A DNA stretch of 64,000 bases from the NCBI GenBank assembly GCA_964459385.1, contig CAYWLG010000001.1, forward strand, positions 186,001 to 250,000, written 5' to 3'. Source of the stretch: UBA6107 sp964459385. Its GTDB lineage: Bacteria > Chloroflexota > Anaerolineae > Anaerolineales > Anaerolineaceae. Positions 54,392 to 62,723 of the stretch are shown here, one piece after another. The notes beneath the pieces are model-generated. The model made no database searches. It saw only the letters and a list, made by a program, of their open reading frames with translations, and was not told the origin of the DNA. The stretch's first letter is position 1; each line of letters begins with the position of its first letter. The translations under genes and the position numbers were made by a program.

Positions 54392-55285
54392 CTATTGGTT
54401 GATCTTTGCGAAAACTTCTGAAATGGCTTCTCGGGTCAAATTTCTGACCATGAATTTGCGGTAACGAGCAGAGCCACGGACGTCGTCGATCGGGGTGACA
54501 GAATCCATCGCCACCTGGGCAGCTTCAGCGATCACTTCGGGTGTGATCTTCTTTTCAGAGAGCACGGCCTCAGCCTTATTGGCCTCGAATGGCACCGGGG
54601 CCACCGAAGCGAGGGCAATGCGAAAGCCGTAACCAGAAGGACACTCTTTGCAGGGATATCCCAAAACTGCTACACCAACAATCGATAAATCACCAATACT
54701 GTTGCGGCCGAGCTTCTTGTAAACTCCAAACATTCCTGCCGGAGGAACGGGCAAAGTGAGTGAGACGACTACATCGCCTGCTTTTAGAACAGTTTTACCA
54801 GGGCCGAGGAAGAAATTACTCAATGGAATTTCGCGTTTTCCATCTAAACCGTGAACGTTCAATACACCATCCAATGCCATGCAGGTGCCGATGGTATCAC
54901 CGGCAGGCGAGGCATTGCAGATATTGCCAATAACCGTTGCGCGATTGCGTAATTGGTAGCTGGCCACAGATTGGGCTGCTTCAGCTAAATTGGGATAGTA
55001 TTTCAAAACATCTGGGTGGCTGGCAATGCGGTTCATGGTTACGGCTGCACCGATCGTCAACCCTTTTTTTGGATCAAAGGAAATTTCCTTTGTCCCGTCA
55101 AGACCTTTGATATCGACCAGGTAGTCGAGTTTCAACACCCCGTCGCGCAGTCGAACGAGACAATCCGTTCCACCTGAGAACGGTCGAGCTTTGCCTTCAT
55201 GCTCGGCCAAGAACTTGCTTGCTTCAGCCAGCGATGCAGGCTTTACATACTCTAATTCTGGGAGTCCTGGATGGGGATTGATCAT
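54392..55285 (-). CDS. Molybdenum hydroxylase FAD-binding subunit
   Basis: 297 aa, normal for XdhB/CoxM. It has the FAD-binding PFSGGTDCLVRLR, TIGAAVTMNRIA and the second motif RNRATVIGNICNASPAGDT (the TIGGN-type loop). It is the first XDH gene after the permease, which lies 115 bp upstream with two intervening hairpins. It starts ATGATCAATCCC. Confidence 0.93.
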   Translation of the reverse strand: MINPHPGLPELEYVKPASLAEASKFLAEHEGKARPFSGGTDCLVRLRDGVLKLDYLVDIKGLDGTKEISFDPKKGLTIGAAVTMNRIASHPDVLKYYPNLAEAAQSVASYQLRNRATVIGNICNASPAGDTIGTCMALDGVLNVHGLDGKREIPLSNFFLGPGKTVLKAGDVVVSLTLPVPPAGMFGVYKKLGRNSIGDLSIVGVAVLGYPCKECPSGYGFRIALASVAPVPFEANKAEAVLSEKKITPEVIAEAAQVAMDSVTPIDDVRGSARYRKFMVRNLTREAISEVFAKINQ

Positions 55286-55309
55286 ATTTGTTCCCGTCTA
55301 TTTTGAGTT

Positions 55310-55347
55310 CAGCGTGTTTCCCAGTAGCCTTCACCGGAAAACACGCT
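55310..55347. other. Intercistronic hairpin downstream of the NCS2 permease gene (distal)
   Basis: CAGCGTGTTT pairs with AAACACGCTG (10 bp) around an 18-nt loop. It has no T-tract in the transcribed direction and probably lies inside the operon as an mRNA stability or partial termination element. Confidence 0.5.
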
Positions 55348-55355
55348 GGAAAATT

Positions 55356-55379
55356 TCCCTCCTCCATCACTGAAGGAGG
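55356..55379. other. Intercistronic hairpin downstream of the NCS2 permease gene (proximal)
   Basis: CCCTCCT pairs with AGGAGGG around a 10-nt loop, 22 nt after the permease stop. On the minus strand a short AT-rich run (GAAATTTTCC) follows. It may set permease-to-XDH expression ratios. Confidence 0.5.
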
Positions 55380-55400
55380 GATGAAGGCAATTATGAAAGA

Positions 55401-56789
55401 TCAGTCGTTGATGTTTGCGCGCTCTTTGATGCCAAACCAGGAGGGTTTGACGATCAAGAAGAGGGCGTTCAACAGGATGCCGAAGAAGGCTGCGAAGACG
55501 ATGGCGGGAATGCCACTGGGGAAGATCACGGGGATGGGGAAGGGGAACAGCCCATTGGGCAGGCCCATGGCACCACCGATGCCCAACACGAGGATGGAGG
55601 CACCTACAGCCAGTTGCTTCGGGTCGAACAGGTTGACTTTTTCACTCTGGATGAGCGCAATACCCTGCATGCCAATGACGCCGAAGAGGTAGATGGAAAG
55701 GCCACCCACCACAGCGGTCGGGATGGTGTTGACAACACCGGCCAGTTTGCCGATGAAGCCAAGCAAAATGGCGATAACGCCGGCAGCCATCAACACTGCG
55801 GTTGAGTAGTTGCGGGTAATGGCCATCAGGGAGTTGTTCTCGCCATAGTTGGTACCGGCGCAGCCACCGAGGAAGCCGACGACCAGGTCATCGGTGCCAT
55901 CAGCGATCAGGTTGAGGCCGATGAGTTTCTTGATCTCAACGGGTTTCTTGCCAACTTCTTTGGCCAGGGCGTCGATGTAGAGGCTCATCTGATACAGGTG
56001 CGCGGTGGATTCAGGGACGGTCGCGATAGCGATGAGGGCGATGGAAAGAATGGCGCTCCAGGCACGCGGGTCAGAGAATGCGGGCAGGGTGATGTGAGGC
56101 AAGCGGATCCACTGTTCGCTGGCGATCTTGGAAAGGTCGATCATACCCGGCCAGGCCAGGGAGACCAACCAACCCACGATGGCACCCAAAAGGATCGGCA
56201 GCATGCCGATGAGCCCTTTTCCCTGCAGGTAAACCGAGAAGGCAACGGTGACGACCAGGGTGATGAAAGCGACGGCCCAGTTGCCAGCAGCTTCGCTCAA
56301 CGCGGTGCCGGCCAGGGCAATACCGATGACGATGGCCACCGAACCGGTAATGGTGGGTGGCAGCACTCGATCGATCGCTTCTTTACCAACCGCCATGATC
56401 AAGAGGCCGATCAAGATTTCGACAACAGCGGTACCCATGATACCAACCTGCACGATACGTACGCCATCGGGGCAGTAGTTGGTGGTGGCACTGGTGAAGC
56501 AGTCAGCCGCATAGAGGTTCATGACCGTGATGATCACGGAGATGTAGCTGAAGCTTGAGCCGTAGTACATGGGGATGCGACGACCAGAGACCAGCAGGGC
56601 AACGATCGTGCCGATACCGGAGGCCATCAGGGTGACGCTGACATCAAATTTTGTCAAAATGGCAACGAGGACTGTCGCCGGGAACATGGTCAGCACCTGC
56701 TGCAAACCCAGGCTGATCATCGCTCCAAATGGGGGGACATCTTGCGGAAGATAACCGACAAGCGCCTTTGATTCTGCTTCTTTCGCCAT
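55401..56789 (-). CDS. NCS2-family uracil/xanthine permease (UraA-like)
   Basis: 462 aa with about 12-14 helices. The substrate-binding motif region GGCAGTNYGENNSLMAITRNYS-type (T-N-Y-G-E-N then MAITR) resembles the UraA uracil-transporter form (TTYGEN) more than the xanthine/urate form with QH, though specificity from this alone is uncertain. It should import a nucleobase with protons. It is the first gene of the operon with XDH subunits and the amidohydrolase, and has a long 5' leader with a terminator-like hairpin. Confidence 0.85.
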   Translation of the reverse strand: MAKEAESKALVGYLPQDVPPFGAMISLGLQQVLTMFPATVLVAILTKFDVSVTLMASGIGTIVALLVSGRRIPMYYGSSFSYISVIITVMNLYAADCFTSATTNYCPDGVRIVQVGIMGTAVVEILIGLLIMAVGKEAIDRVLPPTITGSVAIVIGIALAGTALSEAAGNWAVAFITLVVTVAFSVYLQGKGLIGMLPILLGAIVGWLVSLAWPGMIDLSKIASEQWIRLPHITLPAFSDPRAWSAILSIALIAIATVPESTAHLYQMSLYIDALAKEVGKKPVEIKKLIGLNLIADGTDDLVVGFLGGCAGTNYGENNSLMAITRNYSTAVLMAAGVIAILLGFIGKLAGVVNTIPTAVVGGLSIYLFGVIGMQGIALIQSEKVNLFDPKQLAVGASILVLGIGGAMGLPNGLFPFPIPVIFPSGIPAIVFAAFFGILLNALFLIVKPSWFGIKERANIND

Positions 56790-57226
56790 ATTCTCACTCC
56801 TTATTGTTCAATTAGAATTGAAAAGTTCGACTCACAAGGGGTATTACTTTGCACAATCTGTATACGGACACCTCCTCGTTGTTTTTTAGATCGCAAAGGA
56901 ATCTTCATTCCTTGAATCTACTCACTTTGTTTGATCTTAGAACACCACATAAAAAAAACGGTTTCACGCGGGCAGAAGCCTTATGAAACCGTTTTTTGGT
57001 CATTTCTACAGAGAATAATATTTCCCTCAGAAAGCAAGTCACTTTTCTGAATGATACTTGGACCTATATTAATTAACAAGCAAGATAAATAGACCAAATC
57101 ACTCCTTGGAGCAGACCAAAAAGTAGCGCAAAAACCAAAACAATAAATTTACTTCATTGGCTTAAAAAAAGCCGAATGATCATTGGATGTGGGAATTCTT
57201 GGATGCAGTGAGTGTGGTGTAAAACG
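56790..57226 (-). promoter_or_regulatory. Long 5' leader with terminator-like hairpin upstream of the NCS2 permease
   Basis: From the predicted start near 57220 the minus-strand leader is about 430 nt and holds no gene. It contains a strong intrinsic terminator (56955-56994), a smaller GGCTT/AAGCC hairpin near 57154-57179, and an orphan GAGGAGG about 75 nt before the permease. This layout is that of a riboswitch or attenuator. I could not match the guanine/xanthine riboswitch or PyrR-site consensus. Confidence 0.5.
56955..56994 (-). terminator. Attenuator-like terminator in the permease leader
   Basis: AAAACGGTTTCA pairs with TGAAACCGTTTT (12 bp) around a 16-nt loop. Eight Ts follow on the minus strand (six on the plus). 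No gene precedes it within its transcript, so it is probably regulatory. Confidence 0.75.
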
Positions 57227-57255
57227 ATGATAGCATGAAAAAATTCCAAATTCAA
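57227..57255 (-). promoter_or_regulatory. Minus-strand promoter of the NCS2 permease operon
   Basis: On the minus strand, TTGAAT, a 17-nt spacer, then TATCAT. It faces the permease. Confidence 0.55.
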
Positions 57256-57391
57256 GTTTATGGTCTCAATCATGGACAGATTAGTGATTAATGTAATGGT
57301 CTGACAATTAAAAAGCCCATTCTGTTTTACGTGTTGAGATCATAAAATAGATGCACACATTAAGCGTGCGATTATACCAAACTTTTCAGTA

Positions 57392-57420
57392 TTGACAACT
57401 CTTTATCTTTACCAGATAAT
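57392..57420 (+). promoter_or_regulatory. Sigma70-type promoter for the small membrane-protein pair
   Basis: TTGACA, a 17-nt spacer and GATAAT. The predicted start near 57427 is 40 nt before the ATG at 57467. Confidence 0.8.
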
Positions 57421-57466
57421 GCTTTTGTTCGATCTGGCTTGACCATTCCGTATTCAGGATGTGAAA

Positions 57467-57811
57467 ATGAGATTTGATACTGGAACGATCATCACCATTG
57501 TGGCGGTTCTCTTGTTTTACATGCGCCTCATTGTCATTCAACGGCAGCGCATCAAAAAAGCCCAACATCAATATGCGGCAGTAAAAGCGAAAAATTCAAA
57601 AAGCAAGAAAAATAACAATAAAGACCCAGAGATTCGCTACTCACGGCTCGGAATTCAGATCATCAATTGGTGGGTGGTGGCTGCGGCCATCATTTTGATC
57701 ACGTTTGGTGCGGTGATCGCTGCAACCCAGTTCCTGGGTCCGACCTACTCGACCTTGTGGTGGATACCGGTTGTGGTGGGCATCATCGTCTTTGCATTTG
57801 ATATCAGGTAG
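57467..57811 (+). CDS. Small membrane protein, unknown function
   Basis: 114 aa. One helix at about 8-22, a Lys/Asn/Ser-rich cytoplasmic loop (KAKNSKSKKNNNK), then two helices at the C-terminus (VVAAAIILITFGAVIAATQF and WWIPVVVGIIVFAF). I do not recognise a family. AGGA lies 7 nt before ATG 57467, and a GTG two codons upstream is possible. It has its own strong promoter and is 8 nt ahead of the next gene. Confidence 0.65.
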   Translation: MRFDTGTIITIVAVLLFYMRLIVIQRQRIKKAQHQYAAVKAKNSKSKKNNNKDPEIRYSRLGIQIINWWVVAAAIILITFGAVIAATQFLGPTYSTLWWIPVVVGIIVFAFDIR

Positions 57812-57819
57812 GCCCATAC

Positions 57820-58404
57820 ATGACAGAAAAAAAAGTGATTTGCCCGGCTTGTGGCGAAGAGCAGCATACCTTCAAGGTAAGCCAGATCTATCTCGAAGCC
57901 CTGATGCGTGTCAAGAACAAAGAAAACGCCGAGACCCCCCTGTTGGATCAGCTAAAAGCCGAGTTGCCCTCCGAGCGGGCGGCGAAAATGAAGGAGAGCG
58001 ATTATTACCACTATGTGGTCGAATCGTTTGCCCCTCCGCAGGGTGGCGCCCAGGTGATCCGCACGATCAATCCCGATTGGGTGGCGGTGGCGCTGGGCCT
58101 CTTGAGCGTTTATATCCTTTACCAGATCTATTTTGAGCAGCGCGCGGTGTTTTGGTATATGTTTGCTTTCGCCGCGCTGGTCTTCGCCGCTTACCTCATT
58201 TTTCACAAGCAGATCAAGGGCAGATTTGAAACCGAGCGAAGAAAAGAGAGCGGCGACAAAGAGCAGATCGAACGCGCAGTGGGCCATTGGCTGAAGCTCT
58301 ATTACTGTTCTGCCGATAACATCGTCTTTGGCTGGAAAAAGGGCGACCGGGTGCCGCTGGATCAAATGAACACATATCTGCTGGAAAACAGCCGCAAAGA
58401 TTAA
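57820..58404 (+). CDS. Zinc-ribbon membrane protein, unknown function
   Basis: 194 aa. It opens with one CPACG motif (ICPACGEEQHTF), half of a zinc ribbon; no second Cys pair is present. Two hydrophobic helices follow at about 89-103 and 107-125, then a basic C-terminal cytoplasmic part. No family recognised. It is co-transcribed with the small membrane protein at 57467 and ends at a strong terminator, so the two form a two-gene unit. Confidence 0.65.
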   Translation: MTEKKVICPACGEEQHTFKVSQIYLEALMRVKNKENAETPLLDQLKAELPSERAAKMKESDYYHYVVESFAPPQGGAQVIRTINPDWVAVALGLLSVYILYQIYFEQRAVFWYMFAFAALVFAAYLIFHKQIKGRFETERRKESGDKEQIERAVGHWLKLYYCSADNIVFGWKKGDRVPLDQMNTYLLENSRKD

Positions 58405-58410
58405 TCAATC

Positions 58411-58445
58411 AGCTCCGTAAAGGTCACTTTACGGAGCTTTTTTGT
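58411..58445 (+). terminator. Rho-independent terminator
   Basis: AGCTCCGTAAAG pairs with CTTTACGGAGCT (12 bp) around a GTCA loop, followed by a T-run. It lies 6 nt after the zinc-ribbon gene. Confidence 0.92.
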
Positions 58446-58477
58446 ACGTTGAAATACTTTATCTGAGGGGTGAAGAG

Positions 58478-59710
58478 CTATTCTTCTTCAAATTCCGGGC
58501 GCTGCAATCGGGTGGCCGCCGATTTGTGCAGGATGTAATAGCCAAAAGTGGCTAGCAGCCCTAAAATGCCGCAGGCATACCAGACCCAGTTGGGGTTGAG
58601 GTTATCCATGATCAGACCGGCTGCCAACGGCCCGATTGCCGATGGAATGATCCAGCTAAAGCCCATCACGGCCATATAGCGCCCACGCATTTCTTCGGGG
58701 GCCAGGCTGGCCACCAGCGCGCTTGAAGTGGGGCTGACGATCATCTCACCGATAGTGATGACCACCATCGCCAGCAGGAAGAGCGGGTAAGTGCCCACAA
58801 AGCCGTACATGGCAAAACCCACCGCATAAAAGAGCGTCCCTACGGTCATCAAGATCATGGGCTGATATTTTGAAATTTTTCTCGTGATCCAGAATTGCAA
58901 CAGCACCACCATGCCCGCGTTCAGGCTGATGATATAGCCGAAGTTTTGTGTGCTGATGCCATGATTGTCGCGCAGAAAGACCGACAAAGTGGTGTTCATC
59001 TGCATATAGACCAGCGTGCTCAAGGCGGTGACCAGTAAAAAGGCCATGAAGACCATGTCTTTGAAGGCCACTTTGTACCCCTTGAAGGTCTCAAACACCG
59101 AATCTTGCTTATGCCCTTCACTCTGCTGCGGTTTTGTTTCAGGCAAGACCAAAAAGACGATCAGGGCTGTGATCGTGCTGGCAGTGGCATCAATAATGAA
59201 GAGCCACAGAAACGACTTGGCGGCTACAATGCCGCCGATGGCCGGCCCAATCGTCACGGCCAGGTTGGCTACCACGCGCAGCACCCCAAACCCCTCCAAA
59301 CGCTGGCGTTCGGGCAGAATATCAGCCATCATCGCCTGTGTAGCCGGGTGGCCCACGTCTGAGAGTAAGCCAACCAAAATGGCGCCGAAGAAGATGATGC
59401 GAATGTCATTGGCGAGGCCGAGCACCAGTGTGCTGGTGGCAGAGGCGATCAGGCCAAAGATCATTAACTTGCGCCGGCCGAAACGGTCGGTCAGGGCACC
59501 ACCCAGCATGGAGCCAAAGAAACTCGAAACCGAGATGATCGCGAAGAGCGTGCCGACTTCGGTCATCCCTACATTGAATTTGGCTGTGATGTATAGCGAC
59601 AGGAAGGGGAAGATCAAAGCCCCGCCCACCCGGTCGATAAAAAGCGCACCGATCAGGGTCCAAAAAGTTTTGGGGTAGCGATTGAAGGTTTCAGTAACTT
59701 TTGTAAACAT
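58478..59710 (-). CDS. MFS transporter, drug-efflux type
   Basis: 410 aa with 12 predicted helices. The MFS loop 2-3 motif is GGALTDRFGRRKLM, and the loop 8-9 partner region is present (TRKISKYQPMIL). The pattern of the first helices and the GPAIGGIVA motif in helix 5 point to the multidrug-efflux (DHA1-like) branch. It converges on the terminator at 58411. Substrate unknown. Confidence 0.85.
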   Translation of the reverse strand: MFTKVTETFNRYPKTFWTLIGALFIDRVGGALIFPFLSLYITAKFNVGMTEVGTLFAIISVSSFFGSMLGGALTDRFGRRKLMIFGLIASATSTLVLGLANDIRIIFFGAILVGLLSDVGHPATQAMMADILPERQRLEGFGVLRVVANLAVTIGPAIGGIVAAKSFLWLFIIDATASTITALIVFLVLPETKPQQSEGHKQDSVFETFKGYKVAFKDMVFMAFLLVTALSTLVYMQMNTTLSVFLRDNHGISTQNFGYIISLNAGMVVLLQFWITRKISKYQPMILMTVGTLFYAVGFAMYGFVGTYPLFLLAMVVITIGEMIVSPTSSALVASLAPEEMRGRYMAVMGFSWIIPSAIGPLAAGLIMDNLNPNWVWYACGILGLLATFGYYILHKSAATRLQRPEFEEE

Positions 59711-59861
59711 GTAGGATCACTTTTTGAAGAATGGACTGCAAATTATACGCGATTCGGCCGTTTTCGTTGCAAAATAACCCCAAATGGATAAAATCTATCA
59801 AAAGGCATATTTATTTATTGGCTTTTCTTCTTTATAATGCCACAAAAACGAGACAAACAAA

Positions 59862-60719
59862 ATGGTAAATAAAATCGCATTAATTACCGACAGCACTTGT
59901 GATATTCCCGAAGAACTGCGCGAAAAATACAATATCTATCTCGTTCCCTTGACCATTATTTGGGGCAAGGAGCAATATCTGGATGGAGTGGATTTAAAGG
60001 CCGAAGATTTCTATGATCGCCTGGGCAAAGATCCGTTGCGCCCCACCACTTCACAGCCTACCCCCAAAGATTTTCTCGAAAAATACCAGCAAGCAAAAGC
60101 GGATGGCGCCGATGAGATCGTGGTGATCGTCATCAGCAGTGCCATGAGCGGTACGATCGGCTCTGCTCGAACGGCCGCAGAGGGCTTTGATCTGCCCGTG
60201 CACATATACGATTCCAAGTCCAATTCGATGAGCCTGGGCTGGCAGGTGTTGGCGGCCGCCCGTGCCCGTGAAAACGGCGCCGATGCAGCCGGGATGCTCG
60301 CGGTGGCTGATGCGGCACGCCAGCAGATGCATTTTCACGTGGTGCTGGACACGGTCGAATATTTATTAAAGGGGGGGCGGGTAGCCGGCGCCGCCAACAA
60401 GATCGGCAGCATGTTACAGATCAAGTTGCAGATCCGTGTGAATCATGAATCAGGCTCTGTTGAGCCGGGGGATATCACCCGTACGCGAAAACAGGCTATT
60501 GAAAAACTGTATTCCAGTTTTACCAAGTTCATGGATTTTACCAAACCTACCCATATTGCTGTTTTGCATAATGCAGCGCTGGCCGAAGCTGAGGCGCTGG
60601 TGGAGAGATTAAAGGAAGAATTCCATCCTGAAGAATTGATCTTGACCATCGTTTCGCCGGTCTTGGGCGTGCATACAGGCCCACAGGCAATCGCCCTTTG
60701 CGGGTACAGCGAAAGTTAA
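59862..60719 (+). CDS. DegV family fatty-acid-binding protein
   Basis: 285 aa. The DegV fold is shown by ALITDSTCDIPEEL at the N-terminus, the TSQPTPKDF loop, ISSAMSGTIGSA, the YDSKSNSMSLGWQ segment and the TVEYLLKGGRV helix. DegV/FakB proteins bind fatty acids and can present them to the FakA kinase; no fakA-like gene is nearby. A TATAAT at 59833-59838 lies 24 nt before the ATG, without a good -35. Confidence 0.92.
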   Translation: MVNKIALITDSTCDIPEELREKYNIYLVPLTIIWGKEQYLDGVDLKAEDFYDRLGKDPLRPTTSQPTPKDFLEKYQQAKADGADEIVVIVISSAMSGTIGSARTAAEGFDLPVHIYDSKSNSMSLGWQVLAAARARENGADAAGMLAVADAARQQMHFHVVLDTVEYLLKGGRVAGAANKIGSMLQIKLQIRVNHESGSVEPGDITRTRKQAIEKLYSSFTKFMDFTKPTHIAVLHNAALAEAEALVERLKEEFHPEELILTIVSPVLGVHTGPQAIALCGYSES

Positions 60720-60744
60720 ATTATTAAGTTGTTAACCGAATTTT

Positions 60745-60774
60745 AAGGCAAGCGTAACACAGGCAGCTTGCCTT
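60745..60774 (+). terminator. Terminator-like hairpin after degV
   Basis: AAGGCAAGC pairs with GCTTGCCTT (9 bp) around a 12-nt loop, with a short broken T-run after it. It lies 25 nt past the DegV stop and overlaps the -35 of the following promoter. Confidence 0.6.
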
Positions 60775-60796
60775 TTGATTTTAAATGGGATATGAT
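60768..60796 (+). promoter_or_regulatory. Promoter of the PhnDCE operon
   Basis: TTGCCT, a 17-nt spacer and TATGAT. The predicted start is near 60803. A 9-bp hairpin (AAAACGTTC/GAACGTTTT, 60800-60826) would lie at the very 5' end of the transcript, 10 nt before the ribosome binding site. Confidence 0.55.
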
Positions 60797-60849
60797 TTTA
60801 AAACGTTCAGAAATTAGGAACGTTTTTATAAATCCTTAGGAGGAGAAAC

Positions 60850-61869
60850 GTGAAGAAGAATTTCTTGTTTGTTTTGATTTCGGTTTTGATTTTGGGCGCG
60901 CTCGTATTGAGCGCCTGTGCCCAGGCTACCCCGACCGAAGCCCCTGCTACTGAAGCCCCCACTGAGGCTCCAATGGCTACCGAAGCCCCCACTGAAGCCC
61001 CTATGGCTGAGTTGGGTACCGCTGACAACCCCATCGTGATCGCCCTCACCCCGTCGGCCACTGCTGACCAGTTGACCGTTGGTGGCGACGCCCTTGCTGC
61101 CAAGCTGAATGAACTGACCGGTTACACCTACAAGATCATCATCCCCAACAGCTACACCGCAGTCATCGAGGCCATGGCCTCTGGTAACGCCCAGGTCGCC
61201 TTCATGGCCACCTTCGCTTATCTGCTGGCTCAGCAGAAGGACGCAGCCGATGTCGGTTTGGTCGTGATCCGCAATGGCTCCAGCTTCTATGGCGCCCAGT
61301 TCGTTGCCAACGTAGACAGTGGTTTCACTTCCTACTTTGATCCCGAAACCAACACCAATACGGCCGATGCTGCAACCGCTCTTGCTCAGTTCAACGACAA
61401 GCGCCCCTGCTTCACCGATCCCCTGTCCACCTCTGGCTACATCATCCCCGGCGGCCTCCTCACACAGTATGGTGTGAAATATAAGACCCCCGCGGCTGTT
61501 CAGGGCCATCCCGCTGTTGTCGCAGCTTTGTATGCCGGCGGTATCTGCGATTTCGGCGCCACCTACATTGATGCCCGCACCAGTGATAAGACCCACGCTG
61601 ATGTCATGGACAAGATCCAGGTCATTTGGCGAACTGACCCCATTATCCCCAACGATAATGTCTCATTCTCCACCACCATGGATGCTGCCATGCGCCAGAA
61701 GATCTCAGACGCCCTGGTTCAGATGGGCTCCAGCGATGACGGTCTGGAAATCCTCAAGAACATGGGTTATGAAATTGGCGGTTTCGAACCGGCCGAAGAT
61801 TCCTTCTATGACGGTTTCCGTGCCGCCCTGCAGGCATCTGGCCTCGACATCACCACAATGGTTCAGTAA
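60850..61869 (+). CDS. phnD: Phosphonate/phosphite-type ABC substrate-binding lipoprotein (PhnD family)
   Basis: 339 aa. The lipoprotein signal peptide ends LSAC with C23. A repetitive PTEAP linker (about 27-57) follows, then a PhnD domain: IVIALTPSATADQL, LTGYTYKIIIPNSYTAVIEAM and QVAFMATFAYLLAQQ, followed by a late NDNVSFSTTMDAAMRQKISDAL. The binding protein captures phosphonate, phosphite or a similar oxyanion outside the cell. AGGAGGAG lies 5 nt before the GTG. It heads the phnD-phnC-phnE set. Confidence 0.88.
   Translation: MKKNFLFVLISVLILGALVLSACAQATPTEAPATEAPTEAPMATEAPTEAPMAELGTADNPIVIALTPSATADQLTVGGDALAAKLNELTGYTYKIIIPNSYTAVIEAMASGNAQVAFMATFAYLLAQQKDAADVGLVVIRNGSSFYGAQFVANVDSGFTSYFDPETNTNTADAATALAQFNDKRPCFTDPLSTSGYIIPGGLLTQYGVKYKTPAAVQGHPAVVAALYAGGICDFGATYIDARTSDKTHADVMDKIQVIWRTDPIIPNDNVSFSTTMDAAMRQKISDALVQMGSSDDGLEILKNMGYEIGGFEPAEDSFYDGFRAALQASGLDITTMVQ
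60947..61006 (+). repeat. Tandem 30-bp repeat in the PhnD linker
   Basis: Two near-identical 30-bp units (60947-60976 and 60977-61006) encode the A/T-E-A-P-T-E-A-P-M linker. It is a small minisatellite in a surface linker. Confidence 0.75.
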
Positions 61870-61950
61870 GTTAATTCTGGTTTCACGTGGAGGGAGGAGA
61901 TTTTTCCTCCCTCCTCTATTATTTCCCTACTTTTTCATAAGGATCTGACA

Positions 61951-62718
61951 GTGCTAAAGGTTGAACATCTAACAAAGGTTTACCCAAATGGGACGGTAGC
62001 TCTCAAAGATCTTAGCTTTGAAGTAAATGACGGCGAGTTTTTGGTGGTGATCGGCCTTTCAGGTTCCGGTAAGTCCACCTTGCTGCGCTGCATCAATCGC
62101 CTGATCGATCCAACCGAAGGGACGATCGTGATGGACGGTATCGATATTACGGCCGCCAAGGGCGCAGAACTGCGCCACATTCGCCGCCATATCGGGATGA
62201 TCTTTCAGCATTTCAATTTGGTGAAACGTTCTTCTGTAATGACCAATGTGCTCAATGGCCGGTTGGGTTATTTGAACCCCTGGATGACCACCCTTGGTTA
62301 CTTCCCTGCCGAAGAAAAGAAAAGGGCCATTCAGGCCTTATCTCGTCTGGGAATTGAAGACAAAGCGAACAGTCGCGCCGATGCCCTTTCTGGCGGGCAG
62401 CAGCAGCGCGTTGGAATTGCCAGAACCTTAATGCAGGAACCGCAATTGATCCTGGCGGATGAACCCGTTGCCAGCCTGGATCCTGTTTTGGCCCATTCGA
62501 TCTTGCAGTACCTGGAACAGTTGAACAAAGAAGAGAAAGTGACTGTGATTTGCAGCTTGCATTACCTTGACTTGATTCAGCGTTATGCCACCCGTGTGGT
62601 CGGTTTAAAGGATGGCATCAAAGTTTTCGAAGGCCTGCCCAGCGAGATCAACCGCGCAAAATTTAAAGAGATTTATGGCGAAGAAGCGCAAGATATCCGC
62701 GCTACCGCCCTTGAATAA
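61951..62718 (+). CDS. phnC: Phosphonate-type ABC transporter ATPase
   Basis: 255 aa. Walker A GLSGSGKST at 35-43, Q-loop IFQHFNLV, signature LSGGQQQRVGIA, Walker B LILADEPVASLDP. The MTNVLNGRLGYL segment after the Q-loop is characteristic of PhnC. GTG start with AAGGA 8 nt upstream. It lies between phnD and the permease gene. Confidence 0.92.
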   Translation: MLKVEHLTKVYPNGTVALKDLSFEVNDGEFLVVIGLSGSGKSTLLRCINRLIDPTEGTIVMDGIDITAAKGAELRHIRRHIGMIFQHFNLVKRSSVMTNVLNGRLGYLNPWMTTLGYFPAEEKKRAIQALSRLGIEDKANSRADALSGGQQQRVGIARTLMQEPQLILADEPVASLDPVLAHSILQYLEQLNKEEKVTVICSLHYLDLIQRYATRVVGLKDGIKVFEGLPSEINRAKFKEIYGEEAQDIRATALE

Positions 62719-62723
62719 ACCTT

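Noticed and set aside
56820..57220. Purine riboswitch or PyrR attenuator ahead of the nucleobase permease
   Set aside because: A terminator hairpin is there, but I could not find the conserved purine-aptamer core or the PyrR anti-antiterminator sequence, so no known class is called.
60947..61006. Tandem repeat considered as a CRISPR-like array
   Set aside because: Only two adjacent units without spacers, inside a coding linker.
60826..61596. 256-codon minus-strand, Gly-rich frame opposite phnD
   Set aside because: It is the complement of the PhnD gene including its repeat; the Gly/Val-rich pattern is explained by that.
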